Assembly (NCBI RefSeq): GCF_023072595.1
Contig: NZ_JALLGK010000001.1
Location: 1,178,001-1,242,000 of the forward strand
Length of the DNA: 64,000 bases
Direction of reading: 5' to 3'
From: Streptomyces sp. XM4193
GTDB lineage: Bacteria > Actinomycetota > Actinomycetes > Streptomycetales > Streptomycetaceae
Part shown: piece by piece, positions 56,396 through 63,271 of the stretch
Numbering within the stretch: the first letter of the stretch is position 1
Layout of the letters: each line of letters begins with the position of its first letter
Made by a program: the position numbers and the translations under genes
Notes under the pieces: model-generated
What the model saw: only the letters and a program-made list of their open reading frames with translations
What the model was told of the DNA's origin: nothing
Database searches by the model: none

Positions 56396-57244
56396 GTGCA
56401 CGGCCGACACAATGGGACAAGGACTGCCCTGCTCCTGGGCCTGATGTCCGCGCTCATCATGGGCGTCGGCAGCGTCTTCGGCAGCACCGGGCTCGTCCTC
56501 GCTCTTCTCGTCGCCATCGGGCTCAACGGCTTCGCGTACTGGCGCGGTGACACCCTGTCGCTGCGCGCCATGCGAGCGCGCCCGGTCAGCGAGTTCGAGG
56601 CACCCGAGCTCTACCGCGTGGTGCGGGAGCTCTCCACCGCCGCGCGGCGGCCGATGCCGAGGGTCTACCTCTCGCCCACCGACGCCCCCAACGCCTTCGC
56701 CACCGGCCGCAGCCCCCGGCACGCGACCGTCTGCTGCACCAGAGGCATCCTGCGGCTGCTCGACGAGCGCGAGCTGCGCGGCGTCATCGCGCACGAGCTC
56801 AGCCACATCTACAACCGCGACATCCTGCTCGCCTCGGTCGCCGGCTGTCTCGCCTCCGCGGTGATGCTCCTGGTCCACCTCGCCTGGCTGCTGCCCTTCG
56901 GGCGCACCGAGGAGGACGGGCCCGGCCTGGTCGAGCTGCTGCTGCTCGCCGTGCTCGGGCCGCTCGCCGCCACTGTGATCCGCCTGGCCGTCAGCAGATC
57001 CCGGGAGTACGGGGCGGACGCGGCCGGCGCCCGCCTCACCGGCGACCCGCTGGCCCTCGCCTCCGCCCTGCGCAAGCTCGACGTCGGTACGAGCCGGCTG
57101 CCGCTCCCCGGCGAGCCGCGGCTGCGCACCGCGAGCCACCTCATGATCGCCAACCCGTTCGGCTGCACCGGGCGCCGCGGTCTCTTCGCCACCCACCCTC
57201 CGATGAAAGAGCGCATCGCTCGTCTCGAACGCATGGGAAGCTGA
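56396..57244 (+). CDS. htpX: M48-family membrane zinc protease HtpX
   Basis: A 282-residue membrane protease for quality control of membrane proteins. Two N-terminal helices, zinc motif HELSH in VIAHELSHIYNRD with the downstream Glu ligand in SREYGADAAGARL, then two more helices in the middle, and the HPPMKERIARL end typical of HtpX. GTG at 56396 has GGAGGG 7 bases upstream. Starts 255 bp after nuoN; a YccF gene follows 5 bp downstream. Confidence 0.94.
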   Translation: MHGRHNGTRTALLLGLMSALIMGVGSVFGSTGLVLALLVAIGLNGFAYWRGDTLSLRAMRARPVSEFEAPELYRVVRELSTAARRPMPRVYLSPTDAPNAFATGRSPRHATVCCTRGILRLLDERELRGVIAHELSHIYNRDILLASVAGCLASAVMLLVHLAWLLPFGRTEEDGPGLVELLLLAVLGPLAATVIRLAVSRSREYGADAAGARLTGDPLALASALRKLDVGTSRLPLPGEPRLRTASHLMIANPFGCTGRRGLFATHPPMKERIARLERMGS

Positions 57245-57249
57245 TCGAC

Positions 57250-57624
57250 GTGAAGACGATTCTGAACATCATCTGGCTTGTCCTGAGCGGCTTTTGGCTC
57301 TTCTTGGCCTACCTGCTCGCCGGTCTGATCCTGTGCATCACCGTGATCGGCATCCCCTTCGGCCTGGCCTCCTTCCGCATCGGCCGGTACGCCCTGTGGC
57401 CGTTCGGCTACGAGGCGGTCGAACGCCGCGACGCGGGCGCCCCGTCGTGCGTGGGCAATGTGCTCTGGCTGCTGCTGGCCGGCTGGTGGCTCGCTCTCGG
57501 CCACATCTTCACCGGTATCGCGCTCTGCGTGACGATCATCGGAATCCCGCTGGGCATCGCCAACTTCAAGATGATCCCGGTCTCGCTGATGCCGCTGGGC
57601 CGCGAGATAGTCCCCACCCGCTGA
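57250..57624 (+). CDS. YccF-domain membrane protein
   Basis: A 124-residue protein with two YccF repeats, each two helices followed by ITVIGIPFGLASFRIGRYALWPFG and VTIIGIPLGIANFKMIPVSLMPLG (core: IGIP-G-A-F). Function unknown. GTG start 5 bp after htpX, so probably co-transcribed with the protease. The same kind of hydrophobic pattern occurs in the sensor regions of the two kinases at 25-27 kb. Confidence 0.92.
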   Translation: MKTILNIIWLVLSGFWLFLAYLLAGLILCITVIGIPFGLASFRIGRYALWPFGYEAVERRDAGAPSCVGNVLWLLLAGWWLALGHIFTGIALCVTIIGIPLGIANFKMIPVSLMPLGREIVPTR

Positions 57625-57987
57625 CGCACCCGCCGGCGCCCCACGCGTCGGCGTCCGCCCTCCGCCGACCACCCCCGTCCGGCGCGTTCCGGCACAGGGC
57701 CCGCGCCGGTCGCTGCCTGCCGCGCCACAGCGGCCCGGTGCGCGCCGGGCCCCGCGCCGGGCGACCCCGTCCCGCGTCCGTACGCCGCCGCCGGGTGCTG
57801 CCGCCGCGGCGTACGCGCAGGGCCGCCCGGGGCGTCGTACGCGCCTGTCGTACACGGCCGGGGGCCTCGCACGCCTGCGGGCTCCGTGCGCCCGCCACTG
57901 CCGCCCCGCCGCTGCCGCCCCACCACTGCCGCCCCGGGGTGGCCCTGCGAGCGGCCCGGTGCCGGTCCCAGCCCTGCCGGCTGACCG
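57625..57987. other. 363-bp convergent gap
   Basis: Between yccF and the opposing TetR gene. The + strand is C-rich, with the word CTGCCGCCCC repeated near 57890-57935. No clear long hairpin and no coding frame were found. Confidence 0.45.
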
Positions 57988-58569
57988 CTACGGAGTGTCC
58001 GCGCCGCTGATCCAGGCCATCGCCTGCGCGAGGTCCCGCCCGTCCGGCACCGGGTAGTGCTCCAACTGCTGTTGCAGCAGCAGCCCGCCCAGCAGCGTCA
58101 TGTAGAGCGAGCCGAACACCCGCCGCTGCTCCTCGGTCACTTCCTCGGCCGGAACACCGTTCAGCAGTGCGATCAGTCCGGTCGACGACTCCGGCCAGGA
58201 CGTGGCGAAGAACTCCCGGAGCGCGGAGTCGCGGTCCGCGAGCAGCACCGCCTCCATCTGCGCGCTCCACAGCGCACGGTGCTTCTGGAACAGGTCGATG
58301 ATCACCGTCCAGCCCGTCTCGAAGTGCTGGCGGCGGCCGGCCCCGTCGGGCAGCACGGCGGCCAGGGCCTGCTCGGCGTCGTCGCCCCAGTCGCTGGTGG
58401 CGGCGAACAGGGCCTCGGCCATCAGCGCGTTCTTCGAGCCGTAGTGGTAGCCGATCGACGCCAGGTTGGTGCCGGACGCCGCCACGATGTCGCGCGCGGT
58501 GGTCCTGGCGTACCCCTTCTCCAGCAGACAGCGCTTCGCGCCGGCCAGCAGATCCTCACGGTGTCCCAT
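57988..58569 (-). CDS. TetR-family repressor
   Basis: A 193-residue regulator. HTH at residues 5-50 (GYARTTARDIVAASGTNLASIGYHYGSKNALMAEAL; landmark T-RDI-A-SG-N-ASI-YHYGSK), followed by an alpha-helical ligand domain with an LLGGLLLQQQLEH helix. Divergent from an MFS pump gene with a palindromic operator in the 96-bp gap, so it very likely represses the pump and itself, with release by a drug-like ligand. Confidence 0.94.
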   Translation of the reverse strand: MGHREDLLAGAKRCLLEKGYARTTARDIVAASGTNLASIGYHYGSKNALMAEALFAATSDWGDDAEQALAAVLPDGAGRRQHFETGWTVIIDLFQKHRALWSAQMEAVLLADRDSALREFFATSWPESSTGLIALLNGVPAEEVTEEQRRVFGSLYMTLLGGLLLQQQLEHYPVPDGRDLAQAMAWISGADTP

Positions 58570-58615
58570 GCCCGCAGCCTATCCAGCGCCTGGACGCGCG
58601 TCTGGGACAGGTGAC

Positions 58616-58658
58616 TTGTACGCGTGTCCTATACGAGCGTATAAGACGCGTGTATAGT
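58616..58658 (+). promoter_or_regulatory. Promoter and TetR operator of the MFS pump
   Basis: An imperfect 22-bp palindrome at 58626-58647: outer GTC/GAC arms and inner TATACG-AG-CGTATA. Candidate promoter TTGTAC (58616-58621) and TATAAG (58640-58645), 18 bp apart, overlaps it; a second -10-like TATAGT lies at 58653-58658, 8 bp before the pump ATG. No Shine-Dalgarno is seen, so the mRNA is probably leaderless or nearly so. Repressor binding would block RNA polymerase directly. Confidence 0.6.
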
Positions 58659-58665
58659 CGACGCC

Positions 58666-60447
58666 ATGCGCACCTTCACCAAGTCCCACGCCGCACCCGC
58701 CCGTGCGGGACGCAGAGAGTGGGCCGCGCTCTGCGTGCTTCTGCTGCCGTTGCTCCTCGTGTCCATGGACGTCTCGGTGCTCTACTTCGCCGTCCCGTTC
58801 ATCGCCCAGGAGCTGGGCCCCACCGCCACCGAACAGCTGTGGATCCTGGACATCTACGCGTTCGTCCTGGCCGGGCTGCTGCTGACGATGGGAGCGCTCG
58901 GCGACCGCATCGGGCGCCGGCGCCTCCTGCTGATCGGCGCCGCGGCGTTCGGCGCGGCCTCACTCGCCGCCGCGTACGCCGACGGCCCGGGCGAACTCAT
59001 CACGGCCCGCGCCCTGTTGGGGCTCGGCGGCGCCACGTTGATGCCCGCCACCCTCGCGCTGATCCGCAACCTCTTCCGCGACCCGCGCCAACGCGCCACC
59101 GCCATCGCGATCTGGTCGGCGGTGCTGAGCAGCGGCGTCGCTCTCGGCCCGGTCATCAGCGGAGTGCTGCTGGAGCACTACTGGTGGGGATCGGTGTTCC
59201 TGATCAACCTGCCCGCCATGCTGGCCCTCCTGGCCCTGGCCCCGTTCCTGGTGCCCGAGTCCAGGAACGAGCACGCCGGCCGCTTCGACCGACTCAGCTC
59301 ACTGCTCTCCCTCGCCGCGATCCTGCCCGCGGTGTACGCGGTCAAGGAGGCCGCCGCCCACGGCTTCCAGGTGCTGGACGGGGTCGCCCTGGCTGTCGCC
59401 GCGGTCTTCGGCGCGCTCTTCGTGCGGCGCCAGTCGCGCTGTCCGCACCCCATGCTGCCGCCGGACCTCTTCCGCGTCCGCGGCGTACCGGCGGCGCTCG
59501 CCTGCCAGTTGGTGGCGATGTTCGTCATGGTGGGCAGCGCGGTCTTCACCACCCAGTACCTCCAGATGGTGCTCGGCCACAGCCCGCTCACCGCCGCACT
59601 GTGGAGCCTGCTGCCGCCGCTGGGCGTGGCGATCGCCGCACCCGCCGCCGTGGCGCTCGCCCGAACGGTCAACCGCGCCCACCTCATCGCCGCGGGCTTC
59701 TGCCTGGCCGTCACCGGGCTGCTGCTGATCGTCCGGGTGGAGGTCGACTCGCCGCTGTGGCACGTGCTGGTGGGTGTCGGGGTGTGCTCCGCGGGCCTTG
59801 CCGCGGTCATGACCCTGATGACCGACCTCGTCGTCGGCGCGGCTCCGGCCGAGCGGGCCGGCAGCGCCTCGGCCACCGTGGAGTGCGCCTCGGAACTGGG
59901 CGGCGCGCTCGGCATGGCGATCCTCGGCAGCATCGGCGCCGCCGTCTACCGCGGCGAGATCAAGGACACGCTCGCCGACGGACCCGCCGCCGAAACCCTC
60001 GGCGGCGCCGTGCAGGTGGCCGGTCAACTGCCCGGCGAGGCAGGGCGTGCGCTGCTCGACACAGCCCGTACGGCCTTCACGAACGGCATGAACGCCGCCG
60101 CACTCGTGGCCGCCGCACTCGCTCTGGCCACCGCAGGCCTCGCCGCACACCGACTGCGCCACACCGGCACCACGCCCACCGGCGGACCGGCGGACGACAC
60201 CGCCGAGCCACCCACGGCCGACACCTCGGTGTCCGCGCCTGTCGCGCCCGCGCCCGTCGCGCCCGAGTTCGTCGGTGAGCTGGGGCTGGGTGGAGATGCC
60301 ACGGCGCCTGAACCCGGGAGGGTGGACTCGTCCGAGCCGGGTCCGGCGGGTTCCGCCGAGCCGGGAGGCGTACCCCGACCCGGGGACGGTCACGGGTCCG
60401 GACACGACCTCGTGCGCGACCGAATGCGCGACCGAATGCGCGACTGA
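58666..60447 (+). CDS. MFS drug-efflux transporter, DHA2 family (14 helices)
   Basis: A 593-residue proton-driven exporter. 14 hydrophobic helices in the first 500 residues, with motif A GALGDRIGRRRLLLIG after helix 2 and the helix 4-5 region ALLGLGGATLMPATLALIRNLF typical of SmvA/QacA. A hydrophilic tail of about 90 residues ends in a repeat, RDRMRDRMRD. Paired with the divergent TetR gene. Probably removes cationic drugs or an internal metabolite. Confidence 0.94.
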   Translation: MRTFTKSHAAPARAGRREWAALCVLLLPLLLVSMDVSVLYFAVPFIAQELGPTATEQLWILDIYAFVLAGLLLTMGALGDRIGRRRLLLIGAAAFGAASLAAAYADGPGELITARALLGLGGATLMPATLALIRNLFRDPRQRATAIAIWSAVLSSGVALGPVISGVLLEHYWWGSVFLINLPAMLALLALAPFLVPESRNEHAGRFDRLSSLLSLAAILPAVYAVKEAAAHGFQVLDGVALAVAAVFGALFVRRQSRCPHPMLPPDLFRVRGVPAALACQLVAMFVMVGSAVFTTQYLQMVLGHSPLTAALWSLLPPLGVAIAAPAAVALARTVNRAHLIAAGFCLAVTGLLLIVRVEVDSPLWHVLVGVGVCSAGLAAVMTLMTDLVVGAAPAERAGSASATVECASELGGALGMAILGSIGAAVYRGEIKDTLADGPAAETLGGAVQVAGQLPGEAGRALLDTARTAFTNGMNAAALVAAALALATAGLAAHRLRHTGTTPTGGPADDTAEPPTADTSVSAPVAPAPVAPEFVGELGLGGDATAPEPGRVDSSEPGPAGSAEPGGVPRPGDGHGSGHDLVRDRMRDRMRD

Positions 60448-60530
60448 ATCCGACGGCGGTGCGACATCCGCCCGTCAGGCCGTGCCGCGGGACACCGGAC
60501 GGGGAGGCCGGTCCCTGCCGCACGCGGGCC

Positions 60531-60574
60531 GGGCCGGTCGCGAACCGGGGCATCGCCCCGTGCGCGACCGGCCC
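60531..60574. terminator. Bidirectional terminator between MFS gene and yajQ
   Basis: Compound hairpin: perfect 12-bp outer stem (arms 60531-60542, GGGCCGGTCGCG, and 60563-60574) and a 6-bp inner stem CGGGGC/GCCCCG with an ATC loop, between two convergent genes. Confidence 0.88.
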
Positions 60575-60663
60575 GGTCGTCTGCGTCCCACGGTCGCGGC
60601 TCCCGGTCATCGCACCTCGTGCGACCAGGAGCCGGTGACCAACTGCCGCTGCCTCAGCGGTAG

Positions 60664-61152
60664 TTAGCGGTAGTTCACGAACTGCAGCGCGAAGTCGAAG
60701 TCCTTGCCCTTGAGCAGGGCGATCACTTCCTGGAGGTGGTCCCGGCTCTTGGAGCTGACGCGCAGCTCGTCACCCTGGACCTGCGCCTTGATGCCCTTGG
60801 GGCCCTCGTCGCGGATGATCTTCGCGACCTTCTTGGCGTCCTCCTGGGAGATCCCCTCCTTGAGGGAGGAGACCAGTCGGTACTCCTTGCCGGAGAGCTG
60901 AGGCTCCCCGGAGTCCAGCACCTTCAGCGAGACGCCCCGCTTGACCAGCTTGGACTGGAAGATGTCGAGCACGGCCTTCGCGCGCTCCTCGGAGTTCGCC
61001 CTGATCTCGATCTGCTCGCCCGACCAGGCGATGGACGCGCCCACGCCCTTGAAGTCGTACCGCTGGGAGATCTCCTTGCCCGCCTGGTTGAGGGCGTTGT
61101 CGACCTCCTGCCGCTCGACCTTCGAGACGATGTCGAAACTGGAGTCGGCCAT
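60664..61152 (-). CDS. yajQ: YajQ-family nucleotide-binding protein
   Basis: A 162-residue protein with two ferredoxin-like domains. Landmarks: [21 protein letters not shown] (F-IVSK), [69 protein letters not shown] (core K-IKDEGPKK--QIQGD--RVS-K-RDDLQ) and the FALQFVNYR end. Xanthomonas members bind cyclic di-GMP; others bind RNA or nucleotides. Single gene beside tRNA-Tyr, as in related Streptomyces by memory. Confidence 0.96.
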   Translation of the reverse strand: MADSSFDIVSKVERQEVDNALNQAGKEISQRYDFKGVGASIAWSGEQIEIRANSEERAKAVLDIFQSKLVKRGVSLKVLDSGEPQLSGKEYRLVSSLKEGISQEDAKKVAKIIRDEGPKGIKAQVQGDELRVSSKSRDHLQEVIALLKGKDFDFALQFVNYR

Positions 61153-61342
61153 CGTGAGTTGGCTCCTCGTACATAGATTCCGCTGACGACGATGCCGGCC
61201 CGGCGCTCCCGTTCCGGCCGGGTCAGCCTAGCCCCGACGGATGGCCCCCTGCCCCGCAACAACCAGGTGGCGAAGCACCCACGGGTATCAGGTAGTGTTT
61301 ACCCCGTTGCCGCGGAGCAGGGCTCCGGGGCGGCAAATCCCA

Positions 61343-61424
61343 GGCGGTGTGCCCGAGCGGCCAAAGGGAGCAGACTGTAAATCTGCCGGCTCAGCCTTCC
61401 CAGGTTCGAATCCTGGCGCCGCCA
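61343..61424 (+). tRNA. tRNA-Tyr (anticodon GTA)
   Basis: 82 nt, class II fold. Acceptor stem GGCGGTG pairs with CGCCGCC (61417-61423) with A as discriminator; CCA is not encoded. Anticodon stem CAGA/TCTG region with loop CTGTAAA, anticodon GTA at 61377-61379. Long variable arm CCGGCTCAGCCTTCCC region and T-loop GTTCGAATC. A strong terminator follows 10 bp later. Confidence 0.97.
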
Positions 61425-61433
61425 CACGGATGG

Positions 61434-61478
61434 GAAACCCCCTTCGACCAGCTGTCACAGCAGGTCGAAGGGGGTTTC
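61434..61478 (+). terminator. Terminator after tRNA-Tyr
   Basis: A perfect 16-bp inverted repeat, arms 61434-61449 (GAAACCCCCTTCGACC) and 61463-61478, with a 13-base loop and a GGGGGTTTCGT end that supplies a short T-run. Confidence 0.92.
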
Positions 61479-61485
61479 GTCGTTC

Positions 61486-62162
61486 CGGGCAACGGGGCTG
61501 CGTCTCGTGCGTCGACAACCTCGACATCCACCCGTCGATGCGCCTGGGCATCGACCACGGCCCGGCCCCCTCGCGGTCGGCACTGTGCTACCCGCTGGGC
61601 GAGCCGCCCCTCGACAGCATCCAGGCCGTACCGCCGCCACGACCTCGTCCAACCGCTCGTGCGTCGTCGTACGGTCGCCGGGCGAGGTCGACGTCCTGTC
61701 CCAGTGGACGAGCGCGTCCACCAGCTCAGGCCGTTCCAACTCCAACTCCCCGTGCAGCCCCGCCCCTCAGCCTCCAGCATCCCCTGCACTTCCAGCTGCG
61801 CGAGCGCGCGACGAACCGCAGCGCGCGACATCTCACACCGCGTACAGCTGGGCCTCCGAAGGGAATCGGGCGCCTACCTGAAACTCGTCGGCTGCGATTA
61901 CTTCGGCCAGTCGTTCATTCAACGGACGATGCCGGTCGGCACCACTCACCACCCGCCAGCCCACCCCAGGTACCGACTCCACCAACCTCTCGGCGGCCAG
62001 TACGTTCAGCGCCCGCCGGACAGTGCCCCGGCCGACGCTGTGTCTCCGCGTCAACTCGGCTTTAGACGGCAACTTCTCGAGTAGCCGGCTGTCCTGAACC
62101 AGCTCGCGAAGTTGATCGGCACCACCCGGAATGTTCCTCGGGGACTGGCTTGTGACATCCAC
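61486..62162 (-). pseudogene. Broken GntR-type regulator with two winged-helix motifs
   Basis: Read right to left: from GTG 62162 the frame gives a GntR-like winged helix (DQLRELVQDSRLLEKLPSKAEL, HSVGRGTVRRALNVLAAERL) and then a second one (PLNERLAEVIAADEF, RFPSEAQLYAV) that hits a stop at 61833-61835. The rest of this second helix-turn-helix, MSRAAVRRALAQLEVQGML, is in another frame just after the stop; the wing and following part (ELERPELVDALVHWD, HERLDEVVA) are back in the first frame, and YGLDAVEGRLAQ is again in the other. So at least two indels break it. It lies inside the tRNA-flanked islet next to the CRISPR array. Confidence 0.65.
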
Positions 62163-62201
62163 GCCTCCAAACGCACGATTCGTCGCAAGCTCCCAGGCGC
62201 T

Positions 62202-62657
62202 GGACCCATCCCCGCATGCGCGGGGAGCAGTGCGTCGGAGCACCTACCGACGTCGGTAGGTGGAGACCATCCCCGCGTGCGCGGGGAGCAGGCGATCTTC
62301 GCCCTGCCCATGCTGATGAAACTGGGACCATCCCCGCGTGCGCGGGGAGCAGAGCGAGCCGCGTCCTAGCCTCGCGTCCGGATTGGGGCCATCCCCGCGT
62401 GCGCTGGGAGCGGTCCTCCTGTGGCCTGGGCGGGGCGAGCCCGAAGGGACCATCCCCGCGTGCGCGGGGAGCAGCGCTGATTCGAGAACCGGCCGTTGGC
62501 CTCGCCGGGACCATCCCCGCGTGCGCGGGGAGCAGGTCAAGACGGCCGTGACCGAGGACGACCACACGGGACCATCCCCGCGTGCGCGGGGAGCAGTCAT
62601 GGTCTCTGTCCTCTTGATCGTGTGTGCAGGGACCATCCCCGCGTGCGCGGGGAGCAG
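62202..62657 (-). CRISPR. Orphan CRISPR array, type I-E-like: 8 repeats, 7 spacers
   Basis: 29-nt repeats start at 62202, 62263, 62324, 62385, 62446, 62507, 62568 and 62629, exactly 61 bp apart, so every spacer is 32 nt. On the minus strand the repeat begins CTGCTCCCCGCG and ends CGGGGATGGTCCC, the usual I-E orientation, with an 8-bp stem. Repeats at 62507, 62568, 62629, 62446 and 62324 are identical; 62263 has one change, 62385 three and 62202 three. Degeneracy at the left end fits transcription leftward, with the leader right of 62657, where the sequence is A/T-richer. No cas gene is in the window. Confidence 0.95.
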
Positions 62658-62862
62658 TCTTGCTGACCTGCGGGTTTATCCGAAGAGGAGTACGGGCTGA
62701 GCAACTATTGGAGAATCGGACATTTCTCCCCTTAGGTGTAGTCCGCTGCTCAAGCACGGTACGCGATCAAGCCTGCGCCGTGCTGAGCGTTCCCCCATCC
62801 GTCCCCCGAGACGACTGCTGGCGTATGAGGCGGCCTGGCCAGCGGCTCATGGAGGAGCCCGA

Positions 62863-62903
62863 TGTGAATCTGCGGGCTCAGCCTTCGCAGGTTCGAATCC
62901 TGG
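62863..62903 (+). repeat. Diverged copy of the tRNA-Tyr 3' half (att-like)
   Basis: 41 bases matching tRNA-Tyr 61376-61416 without gaps at an offset of 1487 bp, with only three mismatches; it covers the anticodon loop, variable arm and T-arm (GCAGGTTCGAATCCTGG). The acceptor end after 62903 does not match, and the 5' half (62829-62862) is only vaguely similar, so this is not a working tRNA. Confidence 0.8.
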
Positions 62904-63271
62904 TTTCGCAGCACCCCACCCCGGCTGGGCGCCCTTCGGCTTCCGCGCGCACCCCGCCCGGACGGGCCGCGCTCCGTTGCCGCTCCTCCTCGGGGTACGG
63001 GGTCCCGGCCACTGTGTGCCACTTCGCCCGGCCTCAACTCCTCGTGTACGCGGACCGGTCCGCGATGATCGGCGCAGCCCCTGCCGTCGGCTTCGTCCCC
63101 GCGTGCGGTGGGGCGGCAGTCCATCGGCTGTGCGATCCGCGAGATCCCGGGGCCGTCCCCGAATGCGCGCGGGGAGCGGGGTTGGGTGACCGGGGTTCTG
63201 TGCGGCAGCGGGGCCGGGCTGGGGCCGTGGCCACCGCGGGACGTCCCCGCCCACCCCGCCTCCCGCGTGGG
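62904..63271. other. 368-bp gap right of the islet
   Basis: No gene can be supported. It contains the two relic CRISPR repeats (described separately) and otherwise GC-rich sequence whose open frames lack family features. Confidence 0.5.
63089..63178 (-). CRISPR. Two decayed CRISPR repeats (relic array)
   Basis: Bases 63089-63119 contain TCCCCGCGTGCG then GGGGCGGCAG, and 63149-63178 contain GGGGCCGTCCCC then CGCGGGGAGCGG; both align to the intact repeat (GGGACCATCCCC, GCGCGGGGAGCAG) with small insertions and several substitutions. They are 29 bases apart, close to a spacer length. They appear to be remains of an older or second array 430 bp from the intact one. Confidence 0.55.

Larger units (their letters stand above)
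61376..62903. mobile_element. tRNA-Tyr-flanked islet (candidate decayed integrative element)
   Basis: Bounded on the left by the 3' half of tRNA-Tyr (61376-61416) and on the right by a 38/41 identical copy (62863-62903), the geometry left by tRNA-targeted integrases. Holds the tRNA terminator, the broken GntR-type gene and the whole CRISPR array. No integrase or cas gene is left. The element call is inferred from the flanking repeats alone. Confidence 0.5.

Noticed and set aside
57566-58010. Several Arg/Pro-rich frames in the gap before the TetR gene
   Set aside because: No family features and composition typical of non-coding GC-rich sequence.
62062-62757. Short open frames repeating AHAGM or RARGD peptides
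   Set aside because: They are translations of the CRISPR repeats and spacers, not proteins.
62829-62911. A second functional tRNA gene
   Set aside because: The acceptor stem ends do not pair, the anticodon stem is broken and the 5' half barely matches; only the 3' half is tRNA-like.
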